Positions 9,379 through 17,144 are shown, counted from the stretch's first letter. The stretch: DNA of 40,308 nt from BD1-7 clade bacterium (GCA_902705865.1 CACSIO010000013.1:2230-42537); one strand, 5' to 3'. Program-made: numbers and translations. Notes: generated by a model from the sequence alone, not told the origin.

Positions 9379-11451
9379 ATGATGTTAACAAGAGCACGAT
9401 GTATTACGGTAATGATGTTGGGGTTGCCGCTATGGGGTTGCGACAATGACAATGACTCGCGGCGCAGCGGAAGCAATGACACCGATGAGCTTCGTCAGTT
9501 TATAGGGCAACAGGTAGGAGGTTTGGACAAGCTTACCGTTCCTGAAAGTAACGATGACCTGCCACAACCACTATTAGCCGATGGCACGCCAGATCCCTTT
9601 TTCCAAACGACCGAAGCCAAACGCTATCTCGGCAAACAGCTCTTTCATGATCCTGTTCGTACCGTCCGCATCAGGCCCGAGTTTGGCGGTATTCCAGAAA
9701 CCGCAAAAACCGGATCATGCGGTAGCTGCCACTTTGGTGAGGTCGGATCAAAAGCCGGAACCTTATTTAATTTCAGCGTTGGTGGCGAAGGTCGCGGCTA
9801 CACCGACGCACAAGGCAACTTCATTCCCCGTCGTCGCCCCCGCACAGATTTGTTGCCCACCATTAGGGATACCCCTCTCTATGAGGGTGATGTACTGGTT
9901 GATGCGCTTCCCACACTGACAGACGTTTATGAACGAGCGGTAGGTTCACCAGCACGTGGCAACAAGCTACCGGATCCGGGTGAGTTAGTCACAACGGGGC
10001 GCCTTGATGCCATCGATAGTGTGTCTCGTAACGCTCCTACTATTGTGGGCGCCGCATATAACAACCGTTTGTTACTGGGCGGATTTGCCGGTGAACCCGA
10101 TGATGCCCCCGGAGGCCTCAACCCGTTTGGCCACCCTGCACAGGAAAACGTCACACTCCTTCTGCTGGATGCCCATCGCATGTTGGAATCCCAATCGGCC
10201 GAGCTACAACAGATCCCAGCCTATGAGCGTTTATTCCGAGATGCCTTTCCTGAGGAAGCCGCCGAAGCAGATGCCGAGAATGACATGGATAAGCTCATCA
10301 ACGACATGACGGTGTTCCGGGCAACGGCATCATTCTTACGCACCGTCGTCACTCGTAATACACCCTGGGATCGTTTTCTCGCTGGCGACGACAAAGCGAT
10401 GACAGTTGCACAGCAAAGTGGCGCTCGATTATTTTTTACCGATGCAACTGACGGTGGCGCAGGCTGTTATTCTTGCCACAGCGGTCCGATGCTCAACAAA
10501 CAACCGAACGATCCTGATGTCACGGGTATGGGTGAGTTTATCGAAGAAAACTTTTACAACTTAGGCCTCGCTGATCACCCACTACAAGCGCTCAATCGTC
10601 TTGCTAGAAGCGACCAGAGTTTTCGTGATGATGGTCGCCGCGAAATTACCGAACGCGAAGACGATGCCTTTAAGTTTCGGGTGTTAACACTGCGCCAGCT
10701 GAAAGGGTCGAAAAATTTCTTCCACAACGGTTTGTTTACCTCCATTGAAGAAGTTGTCGACTACTTCAATCACGGTATCCCCCAAGGCGTTGTCTCCGGC
10801 ACAAATGCAACATTGTCACCGCGCTTCACCAATCCAAGAGGCCCAGATGCACCCAGAGGGTTAGGGCTAACAGAGGAACAGACAGCAGATATCACCGCAT
10901 TCATCGAAGATGCCCTGTTCGATCCTGCCTTTGTTACCTATGACCCGGATTCAACGACCGAATCCTTTCAACTCAATGAGCGGGATTTTAACTATTCGCT
11001 CTACCGCCCATATCTTGCATCACTGGGAGCTATCGATGGACGTGTGATCAGTGGGCTAGCAGAAGACAATAACGACCCGTTGTCGCGCCGTGATAAAGGG
11101 CTGGAGTTTCTGGACGTAACTGATCAGCTCGACACAACGCTGATTCAACGGCTGCAACAAGACCAGCAACAACACGACTTATACGAGCTGACTAACAGTA
11201 GTGATGCGGTAGTCGATACGCACCTTTTGGTTATCGTTAAGAACCTACCCTCAGGCACTGAAATGCTGAATGCCAGTGGCACAACCTCCAATGGCAACCC
11301 GTACCTACGGGTATTCCTGAAAGATGGCATTATTTCACCCACCAAACGTATCGATAGCAAGCTCCTGTTCGGCTTTATCACACCGCCAGCCGGAGAGCCG
11401 CCGATCATCGACTACAACTTACAGTTTATGTCTGGGCAAGGGGTGCCTTAA
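9379..11451 (+). CDS. Di-haem cytochrome c peroxidase / MauG-like lipoprotein
   Basis: 690-aa exported di-haem protein. Two c-type haem sites are seen: CGSCH (C114-H118) and CYSCH (C363-H367), with the CcpA/MauG layout between them (AKRYLGKQLFHDP before the first site; later LRQLKGSKNFFHNGLFTSIEEVVDYFNHG, as in the peroxidase family). The N-terminus is a short signal followed by LPLWGCDNDND; Cys21 is a likely lipidation site, although Trp at -2 is unusual, and Asp at +2 would favour inner-membrane retention by E. coli rules. It is longer than standard CcpA (about 340 aa); the extra C-terminal 150 residues are not recognised. The first ATG of the tandem pair at 9379 and 9382 has GGAGA upstream. 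Likely acts on peroxide or oxidises a partner protein; the substrate is unknown. Confidence 0.85.
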   Translation: MMLTRARCITVMMLGLPLWGCDNDNDSRRSGSNDTDELRQFIGQQVGGLDKLTVPESNDDLPQPLLADGTPDPFFQTTEAKRYLGKQLFHDPVRTVRIRPEFGGIPETAKTGSCGSCHFGEVGSKAGTLFNFSVGGEGRGYTDAQGNFIPRRRPRTDLLPTIRDTPLYEGDVLVDALPTLTDVYERAVGSPARGNKLPDPGELVTTGRLDAIDSVSRNAPTIVGAAYNNRLLLGGFAGEPDDAPGGLNPFGHPAQENVTLLLLDAHRMLESQSAELQQIPAYERLFRDAFPEEAAEADAENDMDKLINDMTVFRATASFLRTVVTRNTPWDRFLAGDDKAMTVAQQSGARLFFTDATDGGAGCYSCHSGPMLNKQPNDPDVTGMGEFIEENFYNLGLADHPLQALNRLARSDQSFRDDGRREITEREDDAFKFRVLTLRQLKGSKNFFHNGLFTSIEEVVDYFNHGIPQGVVSGTNATLSPRFTNPRGPDAPRGLGLTEEQTADITAFIEDALFDPAFVTYDPDSTTESFQLNERDFNYSLYRPYLASLGAIDGRVISGLAEDNNDPLSRRDKGLEFLDVTDQLDTTLIQRLQQDQQQHDLYELTNSSDAVVDTHLLVIVKNLPSGTEMLNASGTTSNGNPYLRVFLKDGIISPTKRIDSKLLFGFITPPAGEPPIIDYNLQFMSGQGVP

Positions 11452-11482
11452 CGGATCCTCGACTGAAACACATTGCTAACAA

Positions 11483-11505
11483 AGCCCTCAACGAGGGCTT
11501 TTTTG
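11483..11505 (+). terminator. Rho-independent terminator of the di-haem peroxidase gene
   Basis: Stem AGCCCTC / GAGGGCT with a 3-base loop, then TTTTTT, 32 bp after the stop codon. Confidence 0.9.
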
Positions 11506-11510
11506 TGCAC

Positions 11511-11525
11511 ATGGCTTTTCGATAT
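11511..11525 (+). repeat. Left arm of a 15-bp perfect inverted repeat
   Basis: ATGGCTTTTCGATAT; its exact reverse complement lies at 11789-11803. The pair brackets 263 bp that contain the minus-strand terminator and RNA-like structure. No target-site duplication is visible outside the arms. Confidence 0.6.
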
Positions 11526-11638
11526 CGCAACAGATACAAATTCAACGGTCGACAAAATTGGCGGAGCAATCGGCAAAAAAAGAGAAATACAAACAGGAAG
11601 AGAACCGGCTGATTGTGCGTGCAAGAAATCGCAGGCAT

Positions 11639-11674
11639 AAAAAAGGCCGGCACCATTAGGGGAAGTGCCGGCCT
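11639..11674 (-). terminator. Strong rho-independent terminator on the minus strand
   Basis: Reading the minus strand, a 10-bp stem (AGGCCGGCAC / GTGCCGGCCT) with an 11-base loop ends in a run of Ts. It could end the Lrp/AsnC gene transcript (stop at 11895, over 200 bp away) or an independent small RNA. Confidence 0.85.
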
Positions 11675-11760
11675 CGAACCAAGTCCTTTTGGCCACTGCG
11701 GGAGCAACTATATCCAGATCCCCCGACGGCAACGACCCCCATATGGGCTAAAGTTGCATA
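11639..11760 (-). ncRNA. Candidate small RNA or structured 3' UTR
   Basis: Upstream of the strong minus-strand terminator, the same strand holds GCAACT (11752-11757) pairing with AGTTGC (11704-11709), enclosing a CCCATATGGG hairpin, and GGA-rich loops (GGGGGATCTGGA, AAAAGGACTT). No protein-coding frame explains the interval. A clear promoter was not found just upstream, so it may be only the Lrp-gene 3' UTR. The family is not recognised; GGA motifs recall CsrA-sponge RNAs but this is weak. Confidence 0.35.
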
Positions 11761-11788
11761 AATTCGTTACATATCATTACAAAAGGAT

Positions 11789-11803
11789 ATATCGAAAAGC
11801 CAT
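11789..11803 (-). repeat. Right arm of the 15-bp inverted repeat
   Basis: ATATCGAAAAGCCAT, reverse complement of 11511-11525. The rest of 11804-11894 is AT-rich and has no gene. Confidence 0.6.
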
Positions 11804-11894
11804 AAATCAAGCCGTGTAATCATCAAAAAACACAACCGAACTCAAGAGAAACTCACCGCAAACTCTTATATGACGCGGCGTTCTACCAAAAGCA

Positions 11895-12338
11895 CTAAGC
11901 TCGCTCGTCTTTAATCGATTCCATCACGACGTAGGATGAAATCGAATGCACTTGTGGCAATGTGCCCAGAACATCTGTGTGAAATCGCTTGTAATGCGCC
12001 AAATCAGCGACTTCAACCCGCAGCAGGTACTCAATTGCACCTGTAACATTGTGGCATTCAACAACTTCTGGCGAGTTAACAACCGCACTTTCAAACGCCC
12101 GTTGTGATCGTTTTGAATGATCATCCAAGCCAATGGCAACCAATACGGTAAATCCACGACCCAACGCCAGCGGATCAACAATGGCACGATAGCCAACAAT
12201 AACCCCCAAGCGCTCCAATTCCTGCACGCGTCGCAAGCACGCAGAGGCCGATAAACCGACGGTTTCAGCCAGCTGCGCGTTGGTTATTCGACCATCACCT
12301 TGAAGCTCTTGCAATATTCTTCTATCGATTCTATCCAT
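11895..12338 (-). CDS. Lrp/AsnC-family transcriptional regulator
   Basis: 147-aa feast/famine regulator. N-terminal winged helix (about 1-55: MDRIDRRILQELQGDGRITN, AQLAETVGLSASACLRRVQE) followed by a RAM/AsnC effector domain (about 65-140: VLVAIGLDDHS, VVECHNVTGAIEYLLRVEV, SSYVVMESIKDER). Such proteins bind amino acids and form octamers. The ATG at 12338 has AAGG ten bases upstream; a GTG at 12341 is possible. It is divergent from a LysE/RhtB exporter with AT-rich TTGC(G/A)AATT repeats between, so it probably senses the amino acid the exporter removes. Some relatives are called Lrp itself, but at this length and context a local LysE regulator is more likely. Confidence 0.92.
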   Translation of the reverse strand: MDRIDRRILQELQGDGRITNAQLAETVGLSASACLRRVQELERLGVIVGYRAIVDPLALGRGFTVLVAIGLDDHSKRSQRAFESAVVNSPEVVECHNVTGAIEYLLRVEVADLAHYKRFHTDVLGTLPQVHSISSYVVMESIKDERA

Positions 12339-12350
12339 CACCGAATTACC

Positions 12351-12392
12351 TTGCGAATTTAGCTAATTGACACTGAAACTTGCAAATTAATT
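12351..12392. promoter_or_regulatory. Likely Lrp/AsnC operator region
   Basis: TTGCGAATTTAGCTAATT (from 12351) and TTGCAAATTAATT (12380-12392) are similar AT-rich elements 29 bp apart, close to three helical turns, in the spacer between the regulator and the exporter. Repeated, phased AT-rich sites fit Lrp-family wrapping. Confidence 0.4.
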
Positions 12393-12407
12393 CAATCATA
12401 TCCAGCG

Positions 12408-12413
12408 CATAAT
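12408..12413 (+). promoter_or_regulatory. -10 element of a probable leaderless promoter
   Basis: CATAAT ends six bases before the exporter ATG, so transcription would start at or next to the A of the start codon. No Shine-Dalgarno precedes the ATG. The -35 is weak. Confidence 0.4.
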
Positions 12414-12419
12414 TGCGCC

Positions 12420-13019
12420 ATGAATACGGAATTACTGATCTCTCTAGCGCTATTCGCGCTTTTCATGACCTGCTCGCCAGGACCGAACAATCTGATGCTG
12501 ATGGCTTCAGGGGCCAACTACGGCTGGCGCAAGTCGTTACCCCATATCAGTGGCGTCATTATTGGCTTTTGTCTCATGGTGATGCTGGTGGGGTTGGGGG
12601 TTGAGCAACTGTTTGTGCAATATCCTCAACTCAACACGCTGTTGCGCGTATTCAGTATCAGCTTCTTGCTGTATTTGGCGTGGCGTGTGCTGCGAAGCCA
12701 CAACAGTGGCAATCAAGAGACTGCAACCGGTCAGCCAATCACGTTTTTTCAAGCAATGGCCTTTCAATGGGTTAACCCCAAAGCTTGGACCATTGCGCTG
12801 ACCGCACTGGGAATGGCAGCAACCCCTGCGGATCAGCACGGCATTTTGATGGTAGTACTGGTTATTGGAGTGTTTAATGCGGTGAGTGCCAATGCGTGGG
12901 TCTGCTTTGGTCAACAAATCGTTCGATTGCTATCTACCGATCGTAACCGCCGTGTTTTTAACTACTGTGTCGCCGGCGGCTTGGTGGCCTCCATCGTGCC
13001 GATATTACTGGAAGCCTGA
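12420..13019 (+). CDS. LysE/RhtB-family amino-acid exporter
   Basis: 199-aa inner-membrane exporter with about six membrane segments. Family signatures: SPGPNNLMLMASGANYGWR near the N-terminus (the SPGPN motif), LLRVFSISFLLYLAWRVLRS in the middle, and FQAMAFQWVNPKAW (the NPKAW motif). It expels amino acids or related compounds; the substrate cannot be told. It is divergent from an Lrp/AsnC regulator, the usual arrangement for control by intracellular amino-acid level. No ribosome site is seen before the ATG at 12420 and a -10-like CATAAT sits right upstream, so a leaderless mRNA is likely. Confidence 0.92.
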   Translation: MNTELLISLALFALFMTCSPGPNNLMLMASGANYGWRKSLPHISGVIIGFCLMVMLVGLGVEQLFVQYPQLNTLLRVFSISFLLYLAWRVLRSHNSGNQETATGQPITFFQAMAFQWVNPKAWTIALTALGMAATPADQHGILMVVLVIGVFNAVSANAWVCFGQQIVRLLSTDRNRRVFNYCVAGGLVASIVPILLEA

Positions 13020-13076
13020 GATCTGGTTTTCGGCTGCAAAACATCGTGAAGACCACACATTGTGATCCATTGAGGA

Positions 13077-13116
13077 AAAACCTGCGTATAATGGGCATTC
13101 GTTATTCGCAGGTTTT
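13077..13116. promoter_or_regulatory. Inverted repeat around the -10 of the CbiX-like gene
   Basis: Perfect 10-bp arms AAAACCTGCG (13077-13086) and CGCAGGTTTT (13107-13116) flank a consensus TATAAT at 13087-13092. The predicted start (about 13099) lies between the arms, so this looks like a DNA operator rather than an RNA hairpin. The right arm also supplies the weak AGG ribosome site. Confidence 0.5.
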
Positions 13117-13121
13117 GCCCT

Positions 13122-13565
13122 ATGGCTTCTGAAAACGCTTCTGACACTTCATCAGTCAACACTCACGTTATACTGCTCGCCCACGGCAGCCGCGATGCTA
13201 ATTGGCTGGATGCTTTCAGTGACGGTTTGAAACAAATGCAACCTCTGCTGGCATCACCGGCCAGTGTTGCCTTTATGGAACTGGCCTCCCCCTCACTTCA
13301 AGATATCGTCAACGCGCAGGCCAAACTGGGTGTTGAGCGCTTCTATGTGATTCCGATGTTTTTTGCCGCTGGCAAACATTTATTGGAAGACATCCCTGCG
13401 ATGATTCGAGACTTAGAAGCCCTGCATAGTAGCATCAGCATCCAACTGGGCGACCCGATCGGTAAAGACCTCGATTTCTGGACGTTCCTCGCACACCAAA
13501 TCGACAACCAATGGCTGCCATCTATGGAAGCCGCCGCAAAAAAGCCTGATAGCGCGGCGGCCTAG
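13122..13565 (+). CDS. CbiX/SirB-like (sirohydrochlorin chelatase family) protein
   Basis: 147-aa single-domain member of the CbiX/SirB class II chelatase family. The signature VILLAHGSRDANW (catalytic-type His in AHGSRD) starts at about residue 16, then SVAFMELASPSLQDIV and FYVIPMFFAAGKHLLEDIP, where a second His (GKH) matches the metal/tetrapyrrole site. Family members insert Co2+ or Fe2+ into sirohydrochlorin; short proteins like this may instead be of unknown chelatase-related role. No other tetrapyrrole gene is near. The N-terminal 14 residues are Ser/Asn-rich and probably disordered. It is convergent with the LysR gene (12-bp gap). Confidence 0.85.
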   Translation: MASENASDTSSVNTHVILLAHGSRDANWLDAFSDGLKQMQPLLASPASVAFMELASPSLQDIVNAQAKLGVERFYVIPMFFAAGKHLLEDIPAMIRDLEALHSSISIQLGDPIGKDLDFWTFLAHQIDNQWLPSMEAAAKKPDSAAA

Positions 13566-13577
13566 CGCGGTTTCGGT

Positions 13578-14471
13578 TTAGCCGTTATGTTCCTGCAACA
13601 ATTGCGTCAATGCGCGTAATCCGCGGCCTTTGTGGCTGATCTTCCAGGCTAGAAAGTTTTCCGTTAACGCTCCCTGCGTAATCGCCATCTGACGCAGTTC
13701 ACCACTATCCAACAACGCTTGTACCCGCTTGCGAGGCAAATGCCCAGCACCTAACCCAGCAACAATGGCTGCAGCTTTTTGCTCCATGGTTTGCACATAA
13801 ATACGTTTACCTTCGTCACTGAAACCGGCGCTGCGCGCGATACCGACTACCGACGTATCACGGTTAATAACCCGCCGAATCGACGGCAACACTTGCTCAA
13901 TACGTTGTTCATCACAGGCTTGCTCCGCCAACGGATGTGACGCAGTAATCACCGGCAACATATCAGCCTGATACATCGGCACCGCCCGATAACCCATCTG
14001 CAACGGCACCGGGCCCGGCGTACCAACAATCAAATCAACCCGATCTTCTGCCAGAGCATCCCATCCGCCATTTAATACGCACTCAACAACATCAACTTCA
14101 ATATGGCTGTGGTCATCCAGAAACTCCCTTAGTACCGCAAAAAAGCGCGGATAATCATAAGCAGACTCCAGCCCAACCGACAGTTTGGTTTCCCACCCTG
14201 TTGCGACCTCTCTGGCTTTGTCTGCAAGCCACGCGGTGTTGTGCAGGATATGCCGCCCCTCGTCGAGCACTAATAACCCTGCCGGGGTTAACACCGAGCG
14301 TCGGCCCTGACGTTCAAAAAGCGCAATACCCAACTGTTCTTCAGCTTTTTGTATCAGATAAGACAAAGCAGACGTTGCCTTATTCAATTCCAGCGCGGCC
14401 TTAGCAAAGCTTCCACGTCGATCAATGGTGTCTAGCGTCTCCAGAAGCTCAATAGATATGGGATTTCTCAT
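13578..14471 (-). CDS. LysR-family transcriptional regulator (YhaJ-like)
   Basis: 297-aa LysR regulator: winged helix at about 4-62 (SIELLETLDTIDRRGSFAKA, LNKATSALSYLIQKAEEQLG) and a periplasmic-binding-like effector domain (about 90-290). The LNKATSALSY recognition helix resembles E. coli YhaJ, a sensor of aromatic/quinone-type compounds, whose neighbours yhaK (pirin) and yqjG match the genes here. It is divergent from the azoR-yqjG-pirin unit across 157 bp with palindromes at 14511-14535, so it very likely activates that unit and itself. The start at 14471 gives the family N-terminus MRNPISIELL. Confidence 0.9.
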   Translation of the reverse strand: MRNPISIELLETLDTIDRRGSFAKAALELNKATSALSYLIQKAEEQLGIALFERQGRRSVLTPAGLLVLDEGRHILHNTAWLADKAREVATGWETKLSVGLESAYDYPRFFAVLREFLDDHSHIEVDVVECVLNGGWDALAEDRVDLIVGTPGPVPLQMGYRAVPMYQADMLPVITASHPLAEQACDEQRIEQVLPSIRRVINRDTSVVGIARSAGFSDEGKRIYVQTMEQKAAAIVAGLGAGHLPRKRVQALLDSGELRQMAITQGALTENFLAWKISHKGRGLRALTQLLQEHNG

Positions 14472-14510
14472 TATTTCACCGGTCGTTGGCTGCCTCTAAT
14501 TAGGCCAAAT

Positions 14511-14535
14511 ATATATTGTTCAATATATCTGAACA
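14511..14535. promoter_or_regulatory. Overlapping palindromes, likely LysR operator
   Basis: ATATATTG-TT-CAATATAT (14511-14528) and TGTTCA-N7-TGAACA (14517-14535) overlap in the LysR/azoR spacer. The dyads are of the size LysR proteins bind; one could be the recognition site and the other the activation site or a shared -10 region. Confidence 0.5.
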
Positions 14536-14628
14536 TTCCAATCAATAAACACCCCTTATTCGGTTTTTTCAGTCCCTTACAATAACAACCATCAACACAC
14601 AAACATCACTAACCAACGGGATATCACC

Positions 14629-15222
14629 ATGCGTGTTTTACATATTCGCTCCAGCGCCCGCACTGACAACAGTAATTCGCGTGCTATCGGCAATTATCTG
14701 ATTGAACAACTCAACAGCCGAACCACCACCCGCGATCTTGCAAACTCACCACTATCGCCAATCAGCGCCGAAGACCTTGTCGATTTGCACGCATCCAATA
14801 ACGTCGACAGAAACAGTTTGCAACAACACCTAACAACCTCAAATCAACTGATCGACGAATTGAAATCGGCAGACACCTTGGTGATTGAAGCCCCGCTCTA
14901 CAATTTTTCGGTACCGGTTGTACTTAAGCAATGGATCGACATGGTCTGCCGTGCAGGTAACACATTTCGTTATACCGCCGATGGACCAGAAGGCCTGACC
15001 AACATCCGGCAGGCTTACATTATCGTTACCACAGGTGGCACGCTTGTGGGCAGCCCGATGGATTTCGCCAGTGAGTACCTAGCTCACATCTGCCGATTTA
15101 TTGGCGTCACCAACATTGCCATCATTGATGGCTCCGGCTCAAAACGTGAACCTCAGCAAGTGGTTGACGATGCGACAGCACAAATAGATCAATACCTGCA
15201 AACCACGGTAGCCAACGTATAA
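14629..15222 (+). CDS. azoR: FMN-dependent NADH:quinone oxidoreductase / azoreductase
   Basis: 197-aa flavodoxin-like enzyme of the AzoR family, which reduces quinones (and azo dyes) by two electrons using NADH and FMN. Signatures: VLHIRSSARTDNSNSRAI (FMN phosphate loop), EAPLYNFSVPVVLKQWIDM (the PMYNF-type flavin loop), AGNTFRYTADGPEGL and IIVTTGGT. The start at 14629 has GGGA seven bases upstream. It is the first gene of a three-gene unit with yqjG-like (22-bp gap) and pirin (4-bp overlap) genes; all three fit detoxification of quinones and electrophiles. Confidence 0.93.
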   Translation: MRVLHIRSSARTDNSNSRAIGNYLIEQLNSRTTTRDLANSPLSPISAEDLVDLHASNNVDRNSLQQHLTTSNQLIDELKSADTLVIEAPLYNFSVPVVLKQWIDMVCRAGNTFRYTADGPEGLTNIRQAYIIVTTGGTLVGSPMDFASEYLAHICRFIGVTNIAIIDGSGSKREPQQVVDDATAQIDQYLQTTVANV

Positions 15223-15244
15223 ATCGACAACGAGAAGATTAATC

Positions 15245-16213
15245 ATGGGACTTTTACAAAACGGCCAGTGGGTCGATAAATGGTACGACACCGAATCCAG
15301 CGATGGTCAATTCAAGCGCACCACCTCGCAGTTTCGCCATTGGTTAACCGCCGATGGCAGCGCAGGGCCATCAGGAAGCCCAGGGTTCGAAGCCGAGAAA
15401 GGCCGTTATCGATTGTACGTATCATTGGCATGCCCGTGGGCGCATCGAACACTGATTTTTCGCGCGTTAAAACAACTCGACACCCATATTGATGTGGTCG
15501 TGGTTGACGCCGTTATGCTCGAAAACGGCTGGAAATTTAGCGAGCCTCACGACGGTATGGATTTTCTTTATCAGCTGTATTTGAAGGCTGACCCAACCTA
15601 TGAAGGCAGAGTCACAGTGCCCGTGTTATGGGACAAAAAGAATCAAACCATCGTCAGCAATGAATCATCAGAAATTATCCGTATGCTCAATACGGCGTTC
15701 AATCATCTCACGGGCAACACCGTAGATTACTACCCTGCCGCGCTTCATAGTACTATCGATGCTGTTAACGATCGTGTTTATCACACCATAAATAACGGCG
15801 TCTACAAAGCCGGTTTTGCAACCACACAAGCTGCCTATGAAACCGCCTTTTATGAGCTTTTCGATTCACTGGATTGGGTCGAAGATATCCTCAGTCGCCA
15901 ACGTTATCTTACCGGCAATCAGCTTACCGAAGCCGACTGGCGTTTATTCACCACCTTGATTCGATTTGATGCGGTGTATGTTGGGCATTTTAAAACCAAC
16001 CTCAAGCGCATTGCTGATTACCCCGCCATCAGCGGTTACCTGCGAGAGCTCTACCAACAACCCGGCGTCGCAGATACTGTCAGCCTCGCACATATCAAAA
16101 CGCACTACTACGTCAGTCACCGTACCATCAACCCCACTGGTGTTGTGCCAGCAGGTCCGAAACTTGATTTCACCCGGCCTCACCACCGTGAAAATGTTGG
16201 AGAATCGTCATGA
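15245..16213 (+). CDS. yqjG: Glutathionyl-hydroquinone reductase (Xi-class GST, YqjG-like)
   Basis: 322-aa cytoplasmic enzyme that reduces glutathionyl-hydroquinones to hydroquinones using a second glutathione. The catalytic Cys lies in LACPWAHRTLIFRALK and the glutathione-binding NESSEIIRMLN follows, as in ECM4/YqjG proteins; the C-terminal helical GST domain has LTGNQLTEADWRLFTTLIRF and FKTNLKRIADYPAISGYLRE. Normal length for the family (E. coli YqjG 328 aa). The ATG has GAGAAG upstream. The stop codon overlaps the pirin start (ATGA), which indicates coupled translation. Confidence 0.95.
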   Translation: MGLLQNGQWVDKWYDTESSDGQFKRTTSQFRHWLTADGSAGPSGSPGFEAEKGRYRLYVSLACPWAHRTLIFRALKQLDTHIDVVVVDAVMLENGWKFSEPHDGMDFLYQLYLKADPTYEGRVTVPVLWDKKNQTIVSNESSEIIRMLNTAFNHLTGNTVDYYPAALHSTIDAVNDRVYHTINNGVYKAGFATTQAAYETAFYELFDSLDWVEDILSRQRYLTGNQLTEADWRLFTTLIRFDAVYVGHFKTNLKRIADYPAISGYLRELYQQPGVADTVSLAHIKTHYYVSHRTINPTGVVPAGPKLDFTRPHHRENVGESS

Positions 16214-17112
16214 GTATCCAAGTACGAACACTACAACAGGCCCATCAGGCAATGCTCTCACAAGACGGCGACGGTGTAATCATTCATCGGCTGGCAGGTC
16301 GCCATTTGAATCGAGTACTAGATCCATTCTTGCTCATCGACGAAATCAATTCCGACAATGCCAAAGACTATATTGGAGGGTTTCCCGAGCATCCACATCG
16401 TGGTTTTGAAACCATTACGTATGTAAAGGCAGGGCTGATTCGACACAGCGACCACATGGGCAATGAAGGTGTCATCGGCCCCGGCGATGTGCAGTGGATG
16501 AAAGCCGGCGCCGGTATCGTTCATTCAGAAATGCCAGAACAGCAAGACGGCCTGCTACATGGTTTTCAGATTTGGTTAAATTTACCCGCCAACGAAAAAA
16601 TGCAGGCGCCAGATTACCGAGATATTACTGCCGATAGTATCCCTAGCCTAACACTACAAAACGGCGGCATGATTAAAGTGATCGCGGGCGATCTCGCTAT
16701 CGACGCCAAACAGCTCTCTGGGTCTATGCCAAAACGCACAACAACCCCGTTGATTGCCGATATAGAGCTAACAGCGAACCAAACGATCCAGCTGACTTTT
16801 GAACAAGCGTTAAGCGCCACAGCATTGGTGTATAAAGGCAGCACCTCAGATCTGAATACACGACAGGCCGGCATCTACAGTCATGGTGAATCGTTAACCC
16901 TTAACGCAGGCAACGAAGGCGCATCGATTCTGTTATTGGCGGGTTTGCCCCTGGCTGAACCGATCGCGCAATACGGCCCTTTTGTCATGAATTCAACGAA
17001 CGAGATCGAGCAAACCCTTCGCGATTACCAATCGGGTGCCTTTTTAAGCCCAGCTCTACATCAAAAAGAAGTAGCGACACGCGCCCCCAAAGAACCCGCA
17101 ACAACGGCCTAA
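16210..17112 (+). CDS. Pirin-family bicupin protein (quercetinase-like)
   Basis: 300-aa bicupin. The N-terminal cupin carries the metal site residues: FPEHPHRGFETITY (two His), LIRHSDHMG, and AGIVHSEMPE (His and Glu). DPFLLIDEI and GGFPEHPHRGFE are pirin signatures. Pirins bind Fe and some have quercetin 2,3-dioxygenase activity. The protein lies in a LysR-controlled unit with azoR and yqjG, echoing E. coli yhaK beside yhaJ, and so most likely acts in quinone or redox stress. The start overlaps the yqjG stop by 4 bp. A bidirectional terminator follows 32 bp after the stop. Confidence 0.93.
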   Translation: MSIQVRTLQQAHQAMLSQDGDGVIIHRLAGRHLNRVLDPFLLIDEINSDNAKDYIGGFPEHPHRGFETITYVKAGLIRHSDHMGNEGVIGPGDVQWMKAGAGIVHSEMPEQQDGLLHGFQIWLNLPANEKMQAPDYRDITADSIPSLTLQNGGMIKVIAGDLAIDAKQLSGSMPKRTTTPLIADIELTANQTIQLTFEQALSATALVYKGSTSDLNTRQAGIYSHGESLTLNAGNEGASILLLAGLPLAEPIAQYGPFVMNSTNEIEQTLRDYQSGAFLSPALHQKEVATRAPKEPATTA

Positions 17113-17144
17113 ACCATCATCAAAAAATTCGATGATAATGGATT

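Noticed and set aside
9083..11505. Identical terminator tails GAGGGCTTTTTTGTGC after ilvD and the di-haem gene, taken as a possible mobile terminator
   Set aside because: GC-rich stem plus T-run is a common terminator form and the two loops differ (5 and 3 bases); the 16-base match is suggestive but insufficient for a repeat family.
11660..11700. GGTTCGA motif suggesting a tRNA T-arm
   Set aside because: No acceptor, D or anticodon arm could be built around it; the sequence is better explained by the terminator stem.
11613..11819. Plus-strand frame across the terminator/sRNA region
   Set aside because: It runs straight through the 10-bp terminator stem and has no ribosome site or family resemblance.
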